From: Pelotomaculum schinkii
GTDB taxonomy: Bacteria; Bacillota; Desulfotomaculia; Desulfotomaculales; Pelotomaculaceae
Direction of reading: 5' to 3'
Length of the DNA: 64,000 nucleotides
Assembly (NCBI RefSeq): GCF_004369205.1
Contig: NZ_QFGA01000001.1
Location: 1,364,001 to 1,428,000 of the forward strand
Position numbers and translations under genes: made by a program. The notes below the pieces were generated by a model. The model saw nothing but the letters and a program-made list of their open reading frames with translations. It was not told where the DNA came from and ran no database searches. Position 1 is the stretch's first letter. Every line of letters starts with the position of its first letter. This document shows, one piece after another, positions 17,855 to 25,434 of this stretch.

Positions 17855-19219
17855 ATGAGTGGCCCTAAGATATCCGTATATGAACTCTCTGCTTGGGCGA
17901 GGCGCAACCTTAGTGGGCAAATCAGATGTCAACAACAGACTTTTGCTTGCGTCGAACAGATTCGCAACCTGATTCGAGAAATATTAAGCTCAAGTGGAAG
18001 CATTGATTCAATATTAAGCAATCTTTCTATGCTTCTCGAAAGAACCGGAAAAGGCGCAGAAGAAGTGCAGTTGCTGACTGATTTGAAAGCAACGCTTAAA
18101 AAGGACTGTGCAGCATTCCAGAAGGATCTTGAGGACAACATCCCACAGCCCGCAACAACGATTACAATTAGCGATGAAGCTCTTGCTGATAAGAAAGCAT
18201 TATTGGGAAAAATAAAAGCAATCCAAACGGAGGCCGCTTCATATCAGGCCAATCTGTGCAAAGTATTATCTCAGGGCGGTCATCAGAATAAGGAGCATTC
18301 GGGCGAGCTTTATGATGATATCGTCTCGGATATCAACGCAGCCGCTTCGTTTGATATTGCCGTTATCGATGTTGCTAAGGATGACTTCCATACGACGTAT
18401 AAAATGCTTGAAAGAAAACTTAGCTCGCTCATGCTGGACAGCTCCTGTCCAGCAGAGATCAAAGCCGAAGCAAAGAAAGCTGTAACTGCACTTGGGAAAA
18501 TTACAGATCTTGATTACTTAAAGACATTTGAAGCTGTTTCTGTTAAGCCGTTGTTGAAAAAGTATCAGGATGCCGTTTCGCGCCTTTCAAAAATACAAAA
18601 CGATTATCAGATGCTATTAACCCGTTATTTAGCCCTATTCACCTTGACAGGCAGCGAAGCAAAAACCGTTCCCATAACTGATGAAGCAATCTCGCTTTTA
18701 CAAACCGAGATTTCCAAACTCGAGAAGCAGCTCGTGAGGCAAAAAGAGCAGGAATACATCAGCAGTTGTGTTGATCAGGTTATGGTTGAGATGGGATATG
18801 ACCTCCTCGGACATCGTGAAGTAACTAAGCGAAGCGGAAAACGCTTCAGAAATGAGTTGTATTCTTATGGAAAAGGAACTGCGGTCAATGTTACCTATGC
18901 TTCCGATGGTCAAATCACTATGGAACTTGGTGGAATTGACAGAGCTGATCGCGTTCCGAATCTGGAAGAAACGGATATGTTGCGCGAAGACATGGAATCA
19001 TTCTGCGAAGATTTCGCCGAAATCGAGAAAAGATTACAAGCAAAGAGCGTCATCATCGGAAAACGCATTGCCATGTCTCCGCCCTCGACAGAATACGCTT
19101 CAATCATCAACATCAACGATTATGAAGTAAAGTCATCCAAGCCAATCGCTACGATAACTGTCACCAACAAGCGCAAGAGAACGTCAGTAAAACAGACCAT
19201 GAGAAGGGATGATAGCTAA
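17855..19219 (+). CDS. Coiled-coil protein of unknown function, conserved N-terminal MSGPK start
   Basis: This 454-residue, mostly helical protein begins MSGPKISVYELSAWARRNLS. It has long heptad-like segments (about 25-300), and the C-terminal third (about 305-440) looks globular, with DQVMVEMGYDLLGHREVTKR and a DGQITMELGG strand pair. No enzyme motif or membrane segment is seen, and I do not recognise a named family. AGAGG precedes ATG 17855 (the kinase stop lies 30 bases upstream), and its stop overlaps the next ATG (TAATG at 19217). Lying between kinase and FHA gene, it could be the phosphorylation substrate or a scaffold of the helicase; this is inference from position only. Confidence 0.75.
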   Translation: MSGPKISVYELSAWARRNLSGQIRCQQQTFACVEQIRNLIREILSSSGSIDSILSNLSMLLERTGKGAEEVQLLTDLKATLKKDCAAFQKDLEDNIPQPATTITISDEALADKKALLGKIKAIQTEAASYQANLCKVLSQGGHQNKEHSGELYDDIVSDINAAASFDIAVIDVAKDDFHTTYKMLERKLSSLMLDSSCPAEIKAEAKKAVTALGKITDLDYLKTFEAVSVKPLLKKYQDAVSRLSKIQNDYQMLLTRYLALFTLTGSEAKTVPITDEAISLLQTEISKLEKQLVRQKEQEYISSCVDQVMVEMGYDLLGHREVTKRSGKRFRNELYSYGKGTAVNVTYASDGQITMELGGIDRADRVPNLEETDMLREDMESFCEDFAEIEKRLQAKSVIIGKRIAMSPPSTEYASIININDYEVKSSKPIATITVTNKRKRTSVKQTMRRDDS

Positions 19220-19836
19220 TGGCTTTAGAAAAATATAAGGTTTGCCCTGCTTGTGGTGAACACAATCCACCCGTTCTCTTAGAATGTAAGAAATGTGAAA
19301 CCGATCTCACGGGAGTTAAGGTCGTTGACAGCGCCTCTGAGCTTAGTGATACCCTTGAAAAGGAAGACTCAGCCAAAGTCGATACCCAACAAGAGTTAGT
19401 GAAAATCTGCGATTGCGGTGCACATAATCCTCCCCAAGCAAGGAAGTGTATTTCCTGTGGAGAAGACATATCAGACATACGACCGACTGCGACCTTTCAG
19501 AAGCAAAACATATATGCGCTTCAATCCGTATCTGACGATTACTCTTTTGTCATCGATAAGCCTGTTACCATCATTGGTCGCGAGGCAGAAATGCAGGATT
19601 ACCTCGCTCAGAAGCCTTATGTGAGCCGACAGCACGCTAAGTTTACCATTGTAGGAAATGAAGTTTTTATTGAGAATTTGAGCAGTACTAATCATACTTT
19701 CGTCAATAATGCTCTAATATCCAAAGAATCGCCAACTCTCCTGAAGGAAGGCGATGAAATTGGACTTGGTGGAAAGGTTATAGATGAACAGCGCCAAGCC
19801 AACGCAGCGTATTTCATTTTTAAGGTGACATCATGA
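19219..19836 (+). CDS. Double zinc-ribbon FHA-domain protein (phospho-threonine reader)
   Basis: This 205-residue adaptor has two zinc ribbons (CPACGEHNPP...CKKC at C9, C12, C23 and C26, then CDCGAHNPP...CISCGED). A C-terminal FHA domain (about 110-200) follows, with the signature IIGREAEM, VSRQHAKF, and NLSSTNHTFVN. Gly-Arg, Ser-Arg-x-His and Asn are the phospho-peptide contacts of FHA domains. It should bind a phospho-threonine made by the neighbouring kinase. The zinc ribbons may bind nucleic acid or protein; the giant helicase has a similar one. Its start overlaps the preceding stop by one base and its stop overlaps the radical-SAM ATG (ATGA), so stoichiometric expression is likely. Confidence 0.92.
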   Translation: MALEKYKVCPACGEHNPPVLLECKKCETDLTGVKVVDSASELSDTLEKEDSAKVDTQQELVKICDCGAHNPPQARKCISCGEDISDIRPTATFQKQNIYALQSVSDDYSFVIDKPVTIIGREAEMQDYLAQKPYVSRQHAKFTIVGNEVFIENLSSTNHTFVNNALISKESPTLLKEGDEIGLGGKVIDEQRQANAAYFIFKVTS

Positions 19837-20450
19837 ATGTAGCCAGAATCCTTTATCCAGTTAAGGTGCTCGGCCCCGGCAATCGCATTGGGATTTGGCT
19901 GTGTGGATGTTCACGTGAATGCGCTGGATGCAGCAATCCAGAGCTGTGGCACATGCGGGATGAATACGAAATAAGCGTCTCACAATTATTGAATCTTATA
20001 ACTGAGATAGCAAATAATCGGTATGTAGACGGCTTCACTATTACTGGCGGCGAACCTATGGATCAGAGCCAAGAACTGGCCGTCTTTATAAAATATATAA
20101 AAAAAATAAGCGATGATATTCTTATCTATTCGGGGTATACGATTGATGCTTTATATAAAAAAGATGCGCCAGACATGGGCAGCATCCTTAACTCTATTGC
20201 CATATTAATTGATGGAGCATATATCGAAGATCGCAATAACAACACGCCTCTTGTTGGCTCGGACAATCAAAAAATCAACATACTCAATTACAGATACAAG
20301 GAACGCTATGAGAAATATTTAAGTACAATAAACAATCAGATACAGAATTTCACCACGACCGATGGAGTCATTTCGGTAGGAATTCATAGAAGCAGCTTTA
20401 AAAAAGAACTTGATGAACGAATTGATTGGGTTAATAGAGATCGGGAGTAG
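19833..20450 (+). CDS. NrdG-like radical-SAM/4Fe-4S activating protein
   Basis: This 205-residue protein resembles the anaerobic ribonucleotide reductase-activating enzyme NrdG. The cluster motif is CSRECAGC (C26, C30, C33; Cx3Cx2C), preceded by GNRIGIWLCG. The SAM-binding GGE motif is in FTITGGEPMDQS. NrdG normally makes a glycyl radical on NrdD, but no NrdD or other glycyl-radical protein is encoded nearby. It overlaps the FHA gene by four bases (ATGA), which ties it to the cluster rather than to nucleotide metabolism. It may modify or activate a cluster protein, or act as a redox/oxygen sensor; both are inference. The C-terminal part (LVGSDNQKINIL then a helical tail) is shorter and less typical. 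Confidence 0.88.
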   Translation: MNVARILYPVKVLGPGNRIGIWLCGCSRECAGCSNPELWHMRDEYEISVSQLLNLITEIANNRYVDGFTITGGEPMDQSQELAVFIKYIKKISDDILIYSGYTIDALYKKDAPDMGSILNSIAILIDGAYIEDRNNNTPLVGSDNQKINILNYRYKERYEKYLSTINNQIQNFTTTDGVISVGIHRSSFKKELDERIDWVNRDRE

Positions 20451-20863
20451 GCTAATGAACGGGACATATAATGAAAAATTAAAAACAGGTGGAGAACTAC
20501 TGGTTAGTGCAATTAATTGGTCGATACAGTACTACTTCTCTGGCCCAGAGATATAATGGAACTTTCGTAATGATTTCAGGCAATATGATTGATATCTATA
20601 GATGCATGGGATAAAAATTATAACAAATATTGTGAACTACAGCAAAGTATACCTGCTATCTGGTGGGCAATATGAAACAATTGGACTGATGAACACGTCC
20701 ATCAGGATTGATGGATTCTTCGAAGGAGTTTGCCTTCAAAGTTACCTCGCTCACAAGCTGGTATTGTTGAGGTGATAAGTGATTATGAGTATGCTCGTGA
20801 TCGAGCACCAAAGCTTATGGAAATGTTAAATTAATCTATAAAGGCTCAAGAGGAGGGTTTGAA
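20451..20863 (+). pseudogene. Gap with traces of a decayed gene
   Basis: These 413 bases have no intact gene. A 34-codon frame (20455-20559, starting MNGTYNEKLKTGGELLVSAI) and two overlapping frames further on (RIDGFFEGVCLQSYLAHKLV, and SQAGIVEVISDYEYARDRAP, ending KLMEMLN at 20835) read like coding sequence but in different frames. The last one stops 28 bases ahead of the AAA+ gene, where an operon member would be expected to end. I read this as one or more lost genes of the cluster. The family is not recognised. Confidence 0.35.
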
Positions 20864-22744
20864 ATGGCTGACTATATATCAAAGTGGCACCGTGAACTCG
20901 GTATCTTTAGCCGAATTAAGCCTTTGATTATTATAGAAGGAAATGTTTTAGATGTTTATCAATACCCGTTGGAAGGAAGTATTTCCAAGGGGAGTATTCT
21001 TAGGCTTCCAGAATATCTTCATTACTATTTCAAAGACATAGGCTATCAAACCATCGTGTTCTTTGACAGCATGCAGGGCTTTTATAATACCTGTGAAGAC
21101 GGCCACATTGATGAATTCGCACGCTTGAGCAATACGAGAGACGATGGTAAATTCATTCGGTCAGAATTCAAAGGCAAGACAAATTCTGCCTCTGCTATCG
21201 TGCGCTCTGCTGTAAGTCAAAATCAAAGTTCAACAGCCATTATCATGAATCTTGCCTCCCGCTACATTACTTCACCGGACAATCTGGAGCAAGCTGAGGT
21301 AGACAGCTTCACAAACTTACTGCTGGCGTCACTTGAAGGGAAAGACGTCCGGACAGAAGGAGGCGCTCTGAAGAATATCGTCGTAATGATCGTAAACAAA
21401 ACCAATGACGTTCCGGTATGGTTTTACCATGACAACCCGAATGTTAAGACGATCACAATCAGCACACCTTCCAAAGAGGAACGCGAACAGCTCGTAAAAG
21501 GTGAAAATTTTACCAGTTTCTTTGCCCCAGATATATATGCGGAAGATATCGCTTACTATGAAGAACATCCAGATGAGCTTGAAAAAGTACAAGATAAATT
21601 CGTCGGTCTGACAGAAGGATTCAGCTTCACGGAGATTAACGGTCTTCGCCGCCTGTGCAAGAACGAGCGAACCCATATCCGTCACATGTCAACGGTCATT
21701 GATCTGTACAAATACGGGATTAAGGAAAACCCTTGGGATACGCTGGATGAAAACGAACTAAAAAATGCACATGAGGATTTTGAAAAGAGGATCAAAGGGC
21801 AGGACTATGCGATAACCAAAACGCTCGACGTTGTCAAACGCGCAGTGACCGGTATGGCAGGGCTACAGCACTCATCCCATACGAAGCCCAAGGGCATTCT
21901 CTTCTTTGCAGGGCCTACTGGTACCGGCAAGACCGAAACAGCCAAAACGCTTGCCGAAAAGCTGTTTGGAGATGAAAGCTGCTGTATTCGCTTTGATATG
22001 AGTGAATATGGTCAGAGCCATAGTGACCAGAAGCTCCTTGGGGCGCCTCCTGGATATGTCGGTTATGAAGCCGGAGGCCAACTTACAAATGCAGTTAGGG
22101 AAAATCCTTTCTCCATTCTGTTGTTTGACGAAATAGAAAAAGCGAATCCTTTGATCTTTGATAAGTTCCTGCAAATATTAGAGGACGGCCGTATGACCGA
22201 CGGGCAAGGAAATACAGTGTATTTTTCCGAGTGTATTATTATTTTTACAAGCAACCTTGGTATCTTTACTTGGAATGCTATGGGCAGCAGAGAACCCAAT
22301 GTCACCGCAGAAATGGAATACTCGGAAGTTCAAAAAAAAGTTAGGCAAGCTATTGAAGACTATTTCAAGCTGGAGCTCGGTCGTCCTGAGATTCTCAATA
22401 GAATCGGAGAGAACATCATCGTATTCGACTTCATTCGGCCACCAGTTGCTGAAATCATCTTGGATGCTTTGGTAAACAAGATAATCAAAAACCTTGCAGC
22501 GGAAAAGAGAATCGACCTGGTATTGTCAGACGAAGCGAGAGCGACGCTCCTTGAGAAGTCTCTCGGCAATCTTGCAAACGGTGCCAGAGGCATCGGTAAC
22601 ATCGTTGAGAGTTTGCTCATAAACCCCTTGTCTCGTTATCTCTTTGACAACTCCATAAAAGGAGATGAAAGAATTGTCATCAGATCAATCGATGCTGAGA
22701 ATATCCCGTTTAATCTAAATTGTACTCGAGGTGAGGTCGAATGA
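20864..22744 (+). CDS. ClpA/ClpB-like AAA+ ATPase with a degenerate N-terminal module
   Basis: This 626-residue protein has its C-terminal half (about 300-600) as a standard Clp/Hsp100 D2-type AAA+ module. Walker A is GPTGTGKTET (from G350), followed by the substrate-pore segment GAPPGYVGYEAGGQLT, Walker B ILLFDEIEK, sensor-1 IIFTSNLG, and the Clp C-terminal lid. The N-terminal half (1-290, PLIIIEGNVLDVYQYP...) looks like an AAA-like fold without a Walker A, so only one ATPase ring is expected. No ClpP-binding loop or N-terminal Clp repeat is seen, so it is more likely an unfoldase/remodeller than a protease partner. GAGGAGGG lies ahead of ATG 20864, and the stop overlaps the PP2C ATG by four bases. 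Confidence 0.9.
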   Translation: MADYISKWHRELGIFSRIKPLIIIEGNVLDVYQYPLEGSISKGSILRLPEYLHYYFKDIGYQTIVFFDSMQGFYNTCEDGHIDEFARLSNTRDDGKFIRSEFKGKTNSASAIVRSAVSQNQSSTAIIMNLASRYITSPDNLEQAEVDSFTNLLLASLEGKDVRTEGGALKNIVVMIVNKTNDVPVWFYHDNPNVKTITISTPSKEEREQLVKGENFTSFFAPDIYAEDIAYYEEHPDELEKVQDKFVGLTEGFSFTEINGLRRLCKNERTHIRHMSTVIDLYKYGIKENPWDTLDENELKNAHEDFEKRIKGQDYAITKTLDVVKRAVTGMAGLQHSSHTKPKGILFFAGPTGTGKTETAKTLAEKLFGDESCCIRFDMSEYGQSHSDQKLLGAPPGYVGYEAGGQLTNAVRENPFSILLFDEIEKANPLIFDKFLQILEDGRMTDGQGNTVYFSECIIIFTSNLGIFTWNAMGSREPNVTAEMEYSEVQKKVRQAIEDYFKLELGRPEILNRIGENIIVFDFIRPPVAEIILDALVNKIIKNLAAEKRIDLVLSDEARATLLEKSLGNLANGARGIGNIVESLLINPLSRYLFDNSIKGDERIVIRSIDAENIPFNLNCTRGEVE

Positions 22745-23484
22745 TTTACGTTGCCACACGAGCGGGTAACGGGAAAACAGTAAGTGAAGATCGCGTTCTT
22801 GTCGGACGTAATGTGATATGTAATGCCTCCGCTGACTTTCCTATTCCCGCAAGAGGTTTTGTTTGCGTTGCAGATGGGGTTGGCGGAAATACAGGAGGCG
22901 CTGAAGCATCTGAGTTCGTTGTCAATGCGCTGATGTCATTTGCCGAAACTAATGAAGAACTCTCCAAAGAGGCGGTCACTAAGCATTTGTGGAAGATCAA
23001 TTCCGAACTGCTTTCCTTTGGTCAACAGCAAAGTGGTCGATACCAATTGGCGACAACACTGACCGGAGTGCTATTTTCCGAAACCGAAAAGTATCTCATC
23101 CATATTGGAAATACAAGAGCCTATGTTGTGCAGGCGCATTTTCTAAAGCAACTGACATATGACCATACCGTAAGCAACTGGCTAAAGAGTATGGGAAGAA
23201 TTGACGAGGCTGAACAATGCAATAAGAATGAGATCACTAATTGCTTCGGCGGCGGCAATGAAACTTTGTTTAAACGGCTGGATATAAGTTCTTTACAAGC
23301 ATTTCACACAATGCTATTAACATCCGATGGAGTCCATGATTTTGTAAGTGTCGCAGAATTAGAGCAATTCATGTCATCGGATATTCCGGGAAACTGTAAA
23401 TGTGAGAGAATCGTTGAGTCAGCGCTGAGTGCTGGATCACAGGATGATTTATCTGTAGTCATCATCAATTCACAGGAGGGATAG
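22741..23484 (+). CDS. PP2C-family Ser/Thr protein phosphatase of the cluster
   Basis: This 247-residue protein has the PP2C/SpoIIE-type metal-binding pattern: an early acidic residue in SEDRV (D17), VCVADGVGGNTGG (D45), LLTSDGVHD, and SQDDLSVVII near the end. No membrane segment is seen. It overlaps the AAA+ gene by four bases (ATGA). It should reverse the action of the cluster kinase, holding the system off or resetting it. Bacterial kinase/PP2C pairs are common, but an FHA reader, a helicase-nuclease and a Clp-like ATPase in the same run are not the usual cell-wall (PrkC/PrpC) setting. Confidence 0.93.
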   Translation: MIYVATRAGNGKTVSEDRVLVGRNVICNASADFPIPARGFVCVADGVGGNTGGAEASEFVVNALMSFAETNEELSKEAVTKHLWKINSELLSFGQQQSGRYQLATTLTGVLFSETEKYLIHIGNTRAYVVQAHFLKQLTYDHTVSNWLKSMGRIDEAEQCNKNEITNCFGGGNETLFKRLDISSLQAFHTMLLTSDGVHDFVSVAELEQFMSSDIPGNCKCERIVESALSAGSQDDLSVVIINSQEG

Positions 23485-23488
23485 AAAA

Positions 23489-24544
23489 ATGGGTTTTCGC
23501 ATGAGAAAAAGCATAAATCTCGGGGGAGGTTTCAAAATCAATCTCAGTAAATCTGGCATTGGATACAGCTGGGGTGTCCCAGGCTATAGGATCACTAAGA
23601 CAGCCAAAGGAGCCACGCGCAGAACTTACTCGATACCTGGCACCGGTATTTCATATGTTGATGAAACAGGCCACAATTCGCATAACCACGCCAACAATAA
23701 CGGTACAAGAACCCGCACTAATCAATATGCAGACCCATCCGGTTACATCCAGACACCAGGTTACGATCAAGTTCGAAATATCGAAATTGCAGATATTGAA
23801 CAACTCAAGACAGCGGAAGCTGATAATATCACTGCAACTATAGAGAAAACGATGAGGTTCAATAAATGGGGCACAATCCTCTTGTGGTGTGGACTGTTAG
23901 GCTTTGCTCAGTGGTATTTTTTTGTTCTGCCTATTATCGGGATTGTGCTGAAAGTAGTTGCCCATAAAACCGGAGTAGTTGATCTCGACTACTCATTTGA
24001 CGACGAGAAAGCAGATGAATACAATAGGCGAATAGGTGCTTGGTTGGTCTTGTCTGAAGGTGACCGAGAATGGCAAGTAATTCAAGAGGCTTCTGTATCC
24101 AACACAAAGGTTAACGCCGGAGCGGGAAGAAACATTAAGAGGGTTGTTTGTAGAATAGAGAAAGGAACTCCGTATTATATCAGGACAAATGTTGAAACAA
24201 TTCAGTTAAAGCTTCAAAAAGAATTGCTTCTGTTCCTTCCGGACAAAGTATTTATCATCAGAAAAAAGAAAGTTGGTGCTGTAAACTACAGCGATGTGGT
24301 AATACGGACTTCTCAGGTCAAATTCGTTGAGACCGGCAGGGTTCCAAAAGATGCTCAAGTCGTAGACAGCACATGGCAATATGTGAACAAAAACGGAACC
24401 CCAGATCGGCGCTATAGCAATAACAGACAGCTTCCGATCTGCCTCTATGGTATAGTAACAATCACTTCACCGAATGGCATAAATGTTGAAATGCAATTTT
24501 CCAATATTCAGAAGACTCAAGATTTTGAGGCATTAGCGCGCTAA
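23489..24544 (+). CDS. DUF4236 membrane protein closing the cluster
   Basis: This 351-residue protein begins with a DUF4236 domain: MGFRMRKSINLGGGFKINLS and GIGYSWGVPGYRITKT, with GTGISY. DUF4236 is a short beta domain of unknown function often found at the start of envelope proteins in conflict loci. A Gly/Asn-rich linker follows, and then one long or two short hydrophobic segments at about 130-155 (WGTILLWCGLLGF..WYFFVLPIIGIVLKVV). The remaining 190 residues are soluble, mixed alpha/beta, and unrecognised. It starts 5 bases after the PP2C stop behind GGAGGG. It may be a membrane-acting effector or an anchor; no toxin motif is visible. Confidence 0.8.
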   Translation: MGFRMRKSINLGGGFKINLSKSGIGYSWGVPGYRITKTAKGATRRTYSIPGTGISYVDETGHNSHNHANNNGTRTRTNQYADPSGYIQTPGYDQVRNIEIADIEQLKTAEADNITATIEKTMRFNKWGTILLWCGLLGFAQWYFFVLPIIGIVLKVVAHKTGVVDLDYSFDDEKADEYNRRIGAWLVLSEGDREWQVIQEASVSNTKVNAGAGRNIKRVVCRIEKGTPYYIRTNVETIQLKLQKELLLFLPDKVFIIRKKKVGAVNYSDVVIRTSQVKFVETGRVPKDAQVVDSTWQYVNKNGTPDRRYSNNRQLPICLYGIVTITSPNGINVEMQFSNIQKTQDFEALAR

Positions 24545-24710
24545 TTCTGTGAGGAGGTGAAACATACCGAGTCCGGTGTGATTTTCAAATAATCCTCGCC
24601 CCATGGTTATTGGTAAGGTAGTGCATTTGAACAATGGGATGAGCTTTCACGATAGCAATTACAGTAGGAAAAATCTCAATAAAAACAGAATGAACCCTAA
24701 AAAAAGGAAA

Positions 24711-24729
24711 CAAGAGAACCGTCCTCTTG
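24711..24729. repeat. REP-like hairpin with ACCGTCC core
   Basis: A perfect 6-bp inverted repeat, CAAGAG-aaccgtc-CTCTTG, sits in an AT-rich gap after the cluster. Hairpins with an AACCGTCC core are scattered in many Firmicute genomes next to Y1-type transposase genes. Only one copy is seen here, so the repeat status is from memory. Confidence 0.35.
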
Positions 24730-24742
24730 CTTAGCAACTCAT

Positions 24743-25350
24743 GCAAAAGGCATAGGCATTGCTATTTATACGGAAGATTTTCAAAACGAGTTTATTTCAC
24801 TTACGGATATTGCAAGATATAAAAGCGATGAGCCTAAAGATGTAATTAAAAACTGGATGAGAAGCAAAGATACAATTGAATTCCTGGGTCTTTGGGAGCA
24901 ATTACATAATGACAGATTTAAAGGGGTCGAATTCGACGCCTTTAGAAGACAAGCAGGTTCAAATGCTTTTACATTGTCTCCGCAGAAGTGGATAGAAAAT
25001 ACAAATGCAATTGGTATCGTTTCTAAATCAGGTCGCAATGGCGGAACTTTTGCTCACTCCGATTCATGACATATGCCAGTGAAGCAGATGTGTTGAATGT
25101 AGCATTGTTTGGAATCACAGCAAAGCAGTGGCGGGAAGAACATCCTGATAAGAATGGAAATATCAGAGATTATGCCACATTAAACCAACTGCTGGTTTTG
25201 GCTAACATGGAAAGCTATAACGCGATTCTGATTGAACAAGGCAAACCTCAATCAGAGAGACTTCAACTGTTGAATAAATTAGCCATTCGTCAGTTAGAAG
25301 CAATTCAGAATATTGGTATTGATACAATTAAAAAATTGGAAGGTAAATAA
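24743..25350 (+). pseudogene. KilA-N domain gene with lost start, internal deletion and frameshift
   Basis: The first frame reads GIGIAIYTEDFQNEFISLTD and WIENTNAIGIVSKSGRNGGT, the KilA-N DNA-binding domain of phage and virus-type proteins. It has no start codon and ends at FAHSDS-stop (25069). The second frame (25066-25350) reads TYASEADVLNVALFGITAKQ and NIRDYATLNQLLVLANMES, the usual C-terminus of the same protein family. The central part (normally the FEFASWLS..EFKLYL segment and a coiled coil) is missing. The gene is thus a deletion remnant marking the edge of the accessory island. Beyond it the strand and gene style change. Confidence 0.75.
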
Positions 25351-25434
25351 GAGTACTTGCATTTAAAGTTTATCTTGATGTGTGGGTGCCGCTTTAGTGG
25401 CTTGGATGTCTATTTAATAAGATGTCTGCTCACC

